From contig SVSF01000049.1 of assembly GCA_015064425.1 (NCBI GenBank), positions 1-12,590 of the forward strand: a stretch of 12,590 nt of DNA, written 5' to 3'. The notes beneath the pieces were generated by a model. It made no database searches. It worked only from the letters and a program-made list of their open reading frames with translations, and was not told the origin of the DNA. A program made the translations under genes and the position numbers. The DNA comes from Oscillospiraceae bacterium. GTDB taxonomy: Bacteria; Bacillota_A; Clostridia; Oscillospirales; CAG-272. Positions 7,165 to 12,590 of this stretch are shown here, piece after piece. Within the stretch, counting starts at the first letter, position 1, and each line of letters opens with the position of its first letter.

Positions 7165-7190
7165 AAAAGTCCACATAAGTGGACTTTTTT
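7163..7190. terminator. Bidirectional terminator between convergent tspO and DUF4432 genes
   Basis: A perfect 12-bp inverted repeat (AAAAAAGTCCAC / GTGGACTTTTTT) with an ATAA loop. The A6 and T6 ends give a GC-rich hairpin and a T-run on either strand. It overlaps the end of the tspO stop codon and ends two bases before the stop of the convergent gene, so one element serves both. Confidence 0.95.
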
Positions 7191-7191
7191 A

Positions 7192-8265
7192 TTAATACTT
7201 ACAAGCTTCAACTCTTTCGAGGAATGCCTTATAATCTTCTTCGCCGTCAAGAACTTTAAGAGTTACGCCGGAATGGATAGTCTCAAAGGGCTTGATAAGC
7301 TTAAGAGTACCGTTATCGATCTCCTTCTGTCTGCCGGAGAGGAGGTTGTTGTGAGGCTGAAGTCCGAATACGTAGTCACCGGAGATCATGGAGTGCCACT
7401 CAGCGAGATCAGGAAGAAGATCTCTGTTGTAGATGATCTCAACACCGATGCCGAGCTTCTCATTGTAGATACCGCAGTGAGTCATGCCTTCTTTATCAGC
7501 GAGTGTATGATGGATAAATACGCTTTCCTTAGCTTCTTCGTTGGGAGCTGTAACAACATCCCACTTGTCCTCTATTTCCTTAGCAGCGGGGTTAAGAGCT
7601 ATGTAGCTTGACTTAGGAACGTGAACCTTAAGACCTTCATCAACAAGGGGATAACCAAAGTTCAAGTGATAAAGAACCATAAAAGGATGATCGAGATAGC
7701 TTTCGTTTTCGATCTCGTCCTTTATTTCAATAGTCTTGGATCCGAGGTGAGAAAGTACTGTTCTTCTAAGAGCACAGTTGGAGTGGAAAAGCGCTGTTTC
7801 ACGCATTTCGCCGCCAACACCTACAAGATATTCGTCGCCTTCCCATTCACCGTATACCTTAACCTTATCGGCAGGCTCCCATCTCATTCTGCCCTGATTA
7901 TAGTCGATACCTTCAGCGGATTCATACGCAACGCCAACGTTACCGAAACCGCAAGTATACATCATACCGCCTGCAAGGGAGTACATAAAGTTTGTACCTA
8001 TAGGCTCAGCAGACGCTCTGTTAACGGGACCGGACTTGGAAAGGAAGCTGAGAGGATAGCCCTTATATCTTACTTCGAGGGGATCAAGACAAGCCGTCTC
8101 CATAAGTGTATACTCAAGTTCACCGGCTCTTACTTCGTGGATCTTTACAGTATTAGCCTTTCCGTTAAGTATTTCGCAGCTTCTTACACCTGCAATACCG
8201 GAAATGTTACCGAGTCTGCGAAGAAGGTCTGCTTTGGTATAATTCTTACCGTTATAAACAGCCAT
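7192..8265 (-). CDS. DUF4432 family protein, aldose-1-epimerase-like
   Basis: This 357-residue protein lacks a signal peptide and is presumably cytoplasmic. The sequence resembles the DUF4432 family, which has a galactose-mutarotase-like beta-sandwich: a middle block with HPFMVLYHLNFGYPLVDEG and a C-terminal block GLQPHNNLLSGRQKEIDNG followed by an ET-HSG strand. Members are presumed to act on sugars, probably interconverting anomers, but the substrate is rarely known. AAAGGAG lies just before ATG 8265. It has its own strong promoter, and lies 111 bases downstream of a same-strand SGNH hydrolase with no clear terminator between, so some read-through is likely. The pairing suggests use of an esterified or otherwise modified sugar. 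Family call from recognisable blocks; substrate unknown. Confidence 0.78.
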   Translation of the reverse strand: MAVYNGKNYTKADLLRRLGNISGIAGVRSCEILNGKANTVKIHEVRAGELEYTLMETACLDPLEVRYKGYPLSFLSKSGPVNRASAEPIGTNFMYSLAGGMMYTCGFGNVGVAYESAEGIDYNQGRMRWEPADKVKVYGEWEGDEYLVGVGGEMRETALFHSNCALRRTVLSHLGSKTIEIKDEIENESYLDHPFMVLYHLNFGYPLVDEGLKVHVPKSSYIALNPAAKEIEDKWDVVTAPNEEAKESVFIHHTLADKEGMTHCGIYNEKLGIGVEIIYNRDLLPDLAEWHSMISGDYVFGLQPHNNLLSGRQKEIDNGTLKLIKPFETIHSGVTLKVLDGEEDYKAFLERVEACKY

Positions 8266-8310
8266 AATAAAACTCCTTTATTTTATATGTTTTTGGAATT
8301 AATCGTAAAT

Positions 8311-8339
8311 ATTATATCACGTAGTATTCAAATTTGCAA
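8311..8339 (-). promoter_or_regulatory. Strong predicted sigma-A promoter for the DUF4432 gene
   Basis: On the - strand: TTGCAA (8334-8339), exactly 17 bases, then a perfect TATAAT (8311-8316) preceded by TGA, an extended -10. The start point would fall near 8304, giving a leader of about 38 bases to ATG 8265. Confidence 0.8.
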
Positions 8340-8376
8340 TATATCTTTAAACTTCAAAAATGTTTTTGCGTTAATT

Positions 8377-9513
8377 TTATCCTTCCAAAGCCTTTTTAAA
8401 AACGGGATATAGGGCTTCAGCCATAATAAGATGTCCAAGGTCATTGGGATGCACAAAATCAACTGTATAAAGCTCCTTGTCCTCGTCGGGAGAGAATTCG
8501 GCAGCATCCACGTACCAAACGTTTTTATCTCCCTCTGACACGGCTCTCTCATAAGTATCCTTTACTATTTCTTTTCTCGCCTTAACGTCCGTAGGATCAT
8601 ATTGACCGTAATCGGGTCTGGAAGTCATAACAATGGGTATATCGGGATGAGCGTTTCTCACAGTCTTATAGAAATTATAGTGAGTTGCCTCAAGATGCTC
8701 AACAGACGGTGAATTATGGTCATAATCCAAGAAGAAAGCTGACATCTGTTTAGACGCTACATAATCAGCTACTACCTGCTCTCCTTTCCCTGAGCCCGAA
8801 AATCCAAAGTTGATACTGGGGGCATTAAGCGCATTACACAAAAGATGCATATAGCATTTCGATGGATTGGATACGCATGCGCCCTGAGTTATGGACGAGC
8901 CATAGAAGCATATAGGCTTTTCATAGGTATATTTCGGAGGAAGCCCGATATATGCGCTCTCACACATTTCAATACTAAGTTCTTCTATTCCGCCGTATAT
9001 AGGAAGGGTCACGAGCACTTCCTTTAACGCTCCGTTTTCTCCGAGGTATACATCTTTATAATATTCCGTACCCTTATTGGGATACTGGAAAGGTGCAATG
9101 ATAGACACCATTCTTCTGTCAGTACCCGAGCCTACGTATACGTCAAGTCCATATGCTCCTGTTATTGGAAAATGATACATAGGTGCCTCATTTTCTCCCC
9201 ATCTCACGTGTATCCTTATATACGCAGTATTTGTGACAAATCGCAATTTAGCTCCGGATGTATGATGAGCAAGATAAGCATTCCTTTCGGGATATTCTTC
9301 CTTTTTTGATGCATCAAAGCGGTAATATTCCCCATAGTTGTCCCGGGGATATTTTATTCCGCTCAATTCAAATTGAGGAGCAATAATATTTACGCATCTC
9401 TTTCCTTCATCGGCTTCTATCTGATATTCATCAGCTATATCCTTTACAGAAACAAGTTTACAAAGGCTGAGATCAGCCGCCTTCTTTTCACCGAGATTCC
9501 ATATTTTTTTCAT
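8377..9513 (-). CDS. SGNH/GDSL-family hydrolase, probable esterase
   Basis: A 378-residue SGNH-fold hydrolase, predicted to cleave an ester such as an acetyl group on a carbohydrate. Catalytic blocks: block I as YGSSITQG (204-211, nucleophile Ser207), block II glycines in GFSGSGKG (237-244), block III Asn267 in DYDHN, and block V VDFVHPNDLGH (351-361) with Asp352 and His355. The N-terminal 190 or so residues form a separate beta-rich domain containing GLDVY (122-126), resembling the GxDLY-type N-terminal domain that precedes some SGNH hydrolases. There is no signal peptide, so the enzyme is probably cytoplasmic. AAGGAG precedes ATG 9513. It lies upstream of the DUF4432 gene on the same strand, which fits deacylation followed by sugar handling. 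Substrate not determinable here. Confidence 0.88.
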   Translation of the reverse strand: MKKIWNLGEKKAADLSLCKLVSVKDIADEYQIEADEGKRCVNIIAPQFELSGIKYPRDNYGEYYRFDASKKEEYPERNAYLAHHTSGAKLRFVTNTAYIRIHVRWGENEAPMYHFPITGAYGLDVYVGSGTDRRMVSIIAPFQYPNKGTEYYKDVYLGENGALKEVLVTLPIYGGIEELSIEMCESAYIGLPPKYTYEKPICFYGSSITQGACVSNPSKCYMHLLCNALNAPSINFGFSGSGKGEQVVADYVASKQMSAFFLDYDHNSPSVEHLEATHYNFYKTVRNAHPDIPIVMTSRPDYGQYDPTDVKARKEIVKDTYERAVSEGDKNVWYVDAAEFSPDEDKELYTVDFVHPNDLGHLIMAEALYPVFKKALEG

Positions 9514-9546
9514 ACTGTTTCTCCTTAAGAAAAAGTTTCTAAAACC

Positions 9547-9575
9547 ATAATATCACCTAAGATCAACAAAATCAA
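9547..9575 (-). promoter_or_regulatory. Predicted sigma-A promoter for the SGNH hydrolase gene
   Basis: On the - strand: TTGATT (9570-9575), 17 bases, then TATTAT (9547-9552) with a TGA extended -10. The core GTGATATTAT closely resembles the GTGATATAAT of the DUF4432 promoter, with the same spacing. Confidence 0.68.
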
Positions 9576-9605
9576 CAAAGAAAATTTATAAGTCCATAAA
9601 ATTTT

Positions 9606-9639
9606 AAAAAAATACCGCAGAATTTCTTCTGCGGTATTT
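9606..9639 (-). terminator. Rho-independent terminator after the ECF operon lipoprotein
   Basis: A 13-bp stem (AAATACCGCAGAA / TTCTGCGGTATTT) with a four-base loop, followed on the - strand by a run of seven Ts. It lies about 17 bases after the lipoprotein stop and ends the sigma/anti-sigma/lipoprotein operon. Confidence 0.92.
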
Positions 9640-9656
9640 CTATAGATCAATGGGAA

Positions 9657-10229
9657 TCAAAATTCGTCTACTACTTCCCCGCCCATTTCATCTTCGATTG
9701 TGTTGTCACACATAAGGAAGAATACGAGATTTCCTACGTTCTCAACAACTGTTTCGTCAGCTGTTACGCAGATCTGCCATCTGGGATTGCAGTTAGATTT
9801 AAGCATTTCCATAAAGTCGGGAGCCTGAGCTTCGTCCTCAAGAACAAATACGTAACCAACAAATGCGATGGAACCCATCATAGGACCAAACATAACTGCT
9901 TCCTTAAAGCCTGTTATATCGTTGTCAAATCCGGGAAGAAAACCGGGTTCGAAAGGCATGCTTCCGGACATAAACTGAATGCGCTCATTCTGAAGAACAC
10001 CATCAGCGAGTTCCTGTGCGCTTGTTGTGCCTGCGGATACCATGCTCTTGAAGTTCTTAAGAAGGTCCTGACCGATGGTAAGTTCGCCTTCTGTCTCAGA
10101 TTCAGTCTCTGTTTCGGTCTCTGTTTCTGTGCCCTTTGTTTCGGTTTCGGTTTCCGTGTCGTTTCCGCCACAAGCAACCATAGAAAATACCATAATAAGT
10201 GCGAGGATCATTGCAATTAACTTTTTCAT
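9657..10229 (-). CDS. Thr-Glu-rich lipoprotein encoded with an ECF sigma factor
   Basis: A 190-residue predicted lipoprotein. MKKLIAMILALIMVFSMVAC is a classic signal peptide with lipidation at Cys20 (lipobox MVAC). Residues 25-47 are an almost pure Thr-Glu repeat, likely an extended acidic spacer through the wall. The rest (about 50-180) looks like one folded domain ending in paired segments, GYVFVLEDEAQAPDFMEML and WQICVTADETVVENVGNLVF. The alternating strand-helix pattern and the EA-x5-8-A-F-V layout recall DUF4358-type lipoproteins, but I hold that only as a possibility. AAGGAG sits before ATG 10229. It starts 39 bases after the anti-sigma gene with no terminator between, so it is the third gene of the ECF operon and is probably an effector or a ligand-sensing partner. 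Confidence 0.82.
   Translation of the reverse strand: MKKLIAMILALIMVFSMVACGGNDTETETETKGTETETETETESETEGELTIGQDLLKNFKSMVSAGTTSAQELADGVLQNERIQFMSGSMPFEPGFLPGFDNDITGFKEAVMFGPMMGSIAFVGYVFVLEDEAQAPDFMEMLKSNCNPRWQICVTADETVVENVGNLVFFLMCDNTIEDEMGGEVVDEF
10088..10158 (-). repeat. Degenerate hexanucleotide tract encoding (Thr-Glu)n
   Basis: On the - strand this is a run of ACN-GAR codon pairs, visible on the + strand as repeated TTTCGG/TTTCTG/CTCTGT units. It is interrupted once by a Lys-Gly pair and once by Ser. The codons alternate among synonyms, so the tract is degenerate rather than a perfect microsatellite. It encodes the acidic spacer of the lipoprotein and could expand or contract in steps of two residues without a frameshift. 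Confidence 0.8.
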
Positions 10230-10268
10230 TTTTTGTTTCTCCTTAAATTTTATATTTATTTTAAAAAA

Positions 10269-10829
10269 TTATACTCTGCGTATTTGCCAAGTATTTGCGC
10301 TATATTCAAAGGAAAGCTCATATACATGTTCTGCTTTTCCTTCGTATACGGTCAAAAGATAAGTTTTTTCCGTATCTATGGAATTTATGCTCCATCTTAT
10401 TATATACTTGCCTTTTGCCATTTCGGTAACAGATTCGCCGTTTTCCTTATTAACGATATCAAAACATCCGTCGCTTACTTCTATTTCAGCATTTCTTTTC
10501 AGTTCAACGCCGAGCTCTAAATCAAAAGGTTCATCAGATCTGTACGTTACAGGTGACACCTCGTTGTCAATATTTGATATAGCGAGATACTCCGCTCCTA
10601 TCTGTACACCGTCTACGCTCACCGAAGGAGCTCCGGGAATCGATGCGTATACTCCCAATACGATCACAGCAATAAGGCATGCTGCTATTGCTGCATATTT
10701 ACGTATACATGTCATAGAAGTAAAAACGTTTTTCTTCACTTCAGTTCTTGCGGAATAAAGTACCTTTGCACGAAGCGAAGGCGGAGCACTTATACTCCTG
10801 TAAGCATCCTTCTGTCTTTGATCAAACAT
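10269..10829 (-). CDS. Putative anti-sigma factor, single-pass membrane protein
   Basis: 186 residues with a type-II-like layout: a short charged cytoplasmic part (1-44) with RQKDAYRSISAPPSLRAKVL, one transmembrane helix (about 45-63, AAIAACLIAVIVLGVYASI), and a beta-rich extracytoplasmic domain (65-186) that looks Ig-like. The N-terminal pattern with a conserved Pro and an LRAKVL-type helix resembles anti-sigma domains of clostridial ECF pairs, but the zinc HxxxCxxC motif is absent. The ATG at 10829 is chosen over a TTG at 10847 because AGGAGAGG at 10834-10841 directly precedes it. It overlaps the end of the sigma gene by 8 bases (ATGTTTGA), so the two should be made in fixed ratio. Role inferred from context and topology; a sensor or scaffold role is the alternative. 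Confidence 0.72.
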   Translation of the reverse strand: MFDQRQKDAYRSISAPPSLRAKVLYSARTEVKKNVFTSMTCIRKYAAIAACLIAVIVLGVYASIPGAPSVSVDGVQIGAEYLAISNIDNEVSPVTYRSDEPFDLELGVELKRNAEIEVSDGCFDIVNKENGESVTEMAKGKYIIRWSINSIDTEKTYLLTVYEGKAEHVYELSFEYSANTWQIRRV

Positions 10830-11328
10830 TATGCCTCTCCTCTCCAACCAGTTCCTTCAACATTTCCCTGCCTCTTGAAAGACGCATCTTAACTGCAGAT
10901 ACCGTGATTCCGAGTATCTCTGCAGTCTGCTCAACAGAACGGTCTTCAAGATAATGGAGAACTATTGCCGATCGGTTTTTTTCGGGGATCAACGCAAGGC
11001 AGCTCATCAAGTCCATTACAGCATCTTTATCACTGCTATCCGCATCAGCGAGTTCAACAACTTCATCAAGATCAAGATGTGTTCTCACCTTTCGCCGTCG
11101 CTGCAGATCATGGCAACGATTAACAGTCGCACGAATAAGCCATGCTCTTTCATGCTCCTCATCGGTGATCCTAGGCGCTGCACTTATAAACTTGGCAAAA
11201 ACATCCTGTACAGCATCCTCAGCATCTTCACTATTCTGCATCTGTGCTAAAGCAACACGATACATAGTATCTGCATTTCTGTCATACACTGCTGCAATAT
11301 CAATTTGATAGCGGTCGAAAAAACCCAC
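10822..11328 (-). CDS. ECF-type RNA polymerase sigma-70 family factor
   Basis: A 168-residue extracytoplasmic-function sigma factor, which would direct RNA polymerase to a small set of stress promoters. Region 2 (about 16-80) contains the polymerase-binding helix SEDAEDAVQDVFAKF and the promoter-melting/-10 helix with RAWLIRATVNRCHDLQRRRK. A short acidic linker follows, and region 4 (about 107-160) has the helix-turn-helix SVEQTAEILGITVSAVKMRL and an SRGREML end. It begins with GTG at 11328; GGAGGG (11336-11341) lies 7 bases before it. It is the first gene of an operon with a membrane anti-sigma factor and a lipoprotein, and is preceded by an ECF-like promoter that it may itself recognise. 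No fused C-terminal domain is present. Confidence 0.93.
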   Translation of the reverse strand: MGFFDRYQIDIAAVYDRNADTMYRVALAQMQNSEDAEDAVQDVFAKFISAAPRITDEEHERAWLIRATVNRCHDLQRRRKVRTHLDLDEVVELADADSSDKDAVMDLMSCLALIPEKNRSAIVLHYLEDRSVEQTAEILGITVSAVKMRLSRGREMLKELVGEERHNV

Positions 11329-11350
11329 GTTTCTTCCCTCCTATCTTGTA

Positions 11351-11376
11351 AACGCATAACGATCAAAAAAGGTCAC
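11351..11376 (-). promoter_or_regulatory. Candidate ECF-type promoter, possibly autoregulated
   Basis: On the - strand: TGTGACC with core GTGACC at 11371-11376, exactly 16 bases, then CGTT (11351-11354). ECF promoters in Firmicutes typically have a -35 of the form xGTAAC/xGAAAC and a -10 of CGTx with this spacing. A T-run follows the -35, also common in the class. The start point would be near 11344, only a few bases before the ribosome binding site. This is a pattern match, not proof. Confidence 0.6.
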
Positions 11377-11406
11377 AAACTTTTTTAAAATTTTTTTCGA
11401 TTTTTC

Positions 11407-11444
11407 AAAAAAAACCGAGGTTGCCGCAGACAACCTCGGTTTTT
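11407..11444 (-). terminator. Rho-independent terminator downstream of rplA
   Basis: A 14-bp stem with core AACCGAGGTTG / CAACCTCGGTT (11410-11423 with 11431-11444) and a seven-base loop, followed on the - strand by a continuous T-run. It separates the ribosomal protein operon from the ECF operon, whose own promoter begins downstream of it. Confidence 0.93.
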
Positions 11445-11520
11445 GAATCTTTGCCTATCAGCCGAGCCGCTTGTCCGAAAAGGGGACTCATGGCGTTAAG
11501 GTTAGAAAAATATTGTTTTA
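11445..11520 (-). other. Untranslated spacer between rplA and its terminator, possibly structured
   Basis: Seventy-six bases with no gene. The part at 11462-11508 is GC-rich compared with its flanks and can fold with nested short stems: GCC/GGC outside and GTCC/GGAC inside. A CTCGG on the - strand RNA could pair with the CCGAG that starts the terminator stem, but only over 5 bp. It may be part of the 3' UTR or a remnant of a regulatory leader; nothing firmer can be said. Confidence 0.3.
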
Positions 11521-12213
11521 TCAGCCAAGCTTTGCAGCATTTACCTTGATGCCGGGGCCCATTGTAGATGCGATAGCGCAGCTCTTAATGTACTGACCCT
11601 TCTGTGCAGCAGGCTTTGCCTTGATAATAGCACCCATAAGTGCCTCAAAGTTTTCGCCAAGCTTTTCGGGACCGAAGGAAGCCTTACCGATGGGGCAGTG
11701 AATAATGTTGGTCTTATCAAGTCTGTACTCGATCTTACCTGCTTTTGCTTCAGCAACAGCACGTGCAACATCCATAGTAACAGTTCCTGCCTTGGGGTTA
11801 GGCATCAAACCCTTAGGACCAAGGATCTTACCGAGACGTCCGATAACACCCATCATATCGGGAGTTGCGATAATAACGTCAAAATCAAACCAGTTCTCTG
11901 TCTGGATCTTCTGAACGTAATCTTCAGCACCAACATAATCAGCACCTGCAGCAGCTGCTTCGGAAGCCTTGTCGCCTCTTGCGAATACAAGAGTTCTTAC
12001 GGTCTTACCTGTTCCGTTAGGAAGTACAACTGCACCACGTACCTGCTGGTCAGCGTGACGGGAGTCAACACCGAGCTTTACGTGAAGTTCGATAGTCTCA
12101 TCAAACTTTGCCTTAGAAGTCTTGCATACGAGCTCATATGCTTCAGCAGGATCATATAATCTTGTCTTATCAACAAGAGCTAATGTTTCTTTATATCTCT
12201 TTCCGATAGCCAT
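11521..12213 (-). CDS. rplA: 50S ribosomal protein L1
   Basis: The 230-residue L1 protein binds 23S rRNA at the mobile L1 stalk, where it helps release tRNA from the E site, and in many bacteria represses translation of its own operon. Length is as expected. Signatures: a [21 protein letters not shown] block (about 36-56), the L1 family stretch [20 protein letters not shown] (125-144), a conserved [19 protein letters not shown] run, and a [11 protein letters not shown] end. A GGAGGTTGA ribosome binding site lies before ATG 12213, just after the rplK stop 16 bases upstream, so the two are one transcript. Unlike the usual order, no rplJ-rplL follows in the window. Confidence 0.98.
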   Translation of the reverse strand: MAIGKRYKETLALVDKTRLYDPAEAYELVCKTSKAKFDETIELHVKLGVDSRHADQQVRGAVVLPNGTGKTVRTLVFARGDKASEAAAAGADYVGAEDYVQKIQTENWFDFDVIIATPDMMGVIGRLGKILGPKGLMPNPKAGTVTMDVARAVAEAKAGKIEYRLDKTNIIHCPIGKASFGPEKLGENFEALMGAIIKAKPAAQKGQYIKSCAIASTMGPGIKVNAAKLG

Positions 12214-12229
12214 TATTACTCAACCTCCA

Positions 12230-12590
12230 TTATTCCTCAACTGTGATACCCATGCTGCGTGCTGTTCCTGCAACCATGCTCATAGCTGCTTCGAGAGACG
12301 CTGCGTTAAGGTCGGGCATCTTTGTTTCGGCGATCTGTTTAACCTGTTCCTTTGTAAGCTGAGCAACCTTATTCTTGTTAGGTGTAGCTGATGCAGACTC
12401 GATTCCGCATGCCTTCTTTATAAGAACGGGTGCGGGGGGAGTCTTTGTTATAAATGTGAACGAACGGTCAGCATATACTGTGATAACAACAGGAATGATA
12501 AGACCGATCTGGTTCTTTGTTCTTTCATTGAATTCCTTTGTAAAGTTAGGAATACTTACACCGTACTGGCCGAGTGCGGGACCTACAGGC
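12230..12590 (-). CDS. rplK: 50S ribosomal protein L11, 5' end outside window
   Basis: The last 119 residues of L11, which binds the GTPase-associated region of 23S rRNA and is needed for RelA-type stringent sensing in many bacteria. The visible part begins at [16 protein letters not shown], the conserved end of the N-terminal domain. The linker and C-terminal rRNA-binding domain follow, including [13 protein letters not shown], and the end is [16 protein letters not shown]11 is usually about 141 residues, so about 22 N-terminal residues are cut off by the window edge. The stop at 12230-12232 lies 16 bases before rplA. Confidence 0.97.
   Translation of the reverse strand, partial: PVGPALGQYGVSIPNFTKEFNERTKNQIGLIIPVVITVYADRSFTFITKTPPAPVLIKKACGIESASATPNKNKVAQLTKEQVKQIAETKMPDLNAASLEAAMSMVAGTARSMGITVEE

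Noticed and set aside
7621..8412. 263-codon open frame on the + strand
   Set aside because: It lies antisense to the DUF4432 gene, which has a promoter, ribosome binding site and recognisable family blocks; the + strand translation resembles no family and has no ribosome binding site.
10075..10362. Ser-Val repeat protein on the + strand
   Set aside because: It is the antisense reading of the Thr-Glu codon tract of the lipoprotein and has no start signals of its own.
10830..10847. TTG start for the putative anti-sigma factor
   Set aside because: Codons 2-5 from this start are themselves the GGAGAGG Shine-Dalgarno for the ATG at 10829.
11405..11520. A canonical L10 (rplJ) leader RNA
   Set aside because: The position after rplA is right, but I cannot find the conserved ACC-AAGACAG...CCTGCCGAGG arrangement and no rplJ follows; kept only as an open question.
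1..12590. CRISPR arrays, tRNA genes, insertion sequences or phage genes
   Set aside because: No regularly spaced repeats, cloverleaf-like segments, terminal inverted repeats with a transposase, or integrase-like proteins were seen on either strand.

Overview
The window reads as a chromosomal segment of a Gram-positive anaerobe of the Firmicutes, most likely class Clostridia. The signs are AT-leaning DNA with strong GGAGG-type ribosome binding sites, many lipoproteins with Cys lipoboxes, a DUF896/YnzC protein, short intrinsic terminators, and a glutaminyl-tRNA synthetase beside a glutamyl-tRNA synthetase. No phage, transposon, CRISPR, tRNA or rRNA gene was seen. Every intergenic gap is under 200 bases.

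Layout. Almost everything from 1 to 7164 is on the + strand and everything from 7192 to the end is on the - strand. The two blocks meet at a perfectly palindromic bidirectional terminator (7163-7190). Left block: the 3' end of gltX, then glnS, then a stand-alone GlmU-like nucleotidyltransferase, closed by a terminator at 3201-3230. A small lipoprotein gene on the - strand (3229-3597) is divergent from a three-gene + operon: two tandem CapA-family lipoproteins that overlap by ATGA, and a DUF896 gene, closed by a terminator at 6615-6652. A single TspO/MBR membrane protein gene follows.

Right block, in transcription order from the right edge: rplK (5' end outside the window), rplA and a terminator (ribosomal proteins L11 and L1). 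Next is an ECF sigma factor, a single-pass putative anti-sigma factor and a Thr-Glu-rich lipoprotein, which look like one operon with a plausible ECF-type promoter of its own and a terminator at 9606-9639. After that come an SGNH-family hydrolase and a DUF4432 mutarotase-like protein, each with its own well-formed housekeeping promoter (extended -10).

The housekeeping parts are translation (gltX, glnS, rplK, rplA) and nucleotide-sugar supply. The accessory theme is the cell envelope: four lipoproteins, two of them putative metallophosphatases, one membrane sensor-like protein, and one ECF regulatory operon. The best candidates for under-described biology are the sigma/anti-sigma/lipoprotein operon and the tandem CapA lipoprotein operon with its divergent small lipoprotein. 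Several starts were moved inward from the longest open frame because ribosome binding sites and promoters demand it.
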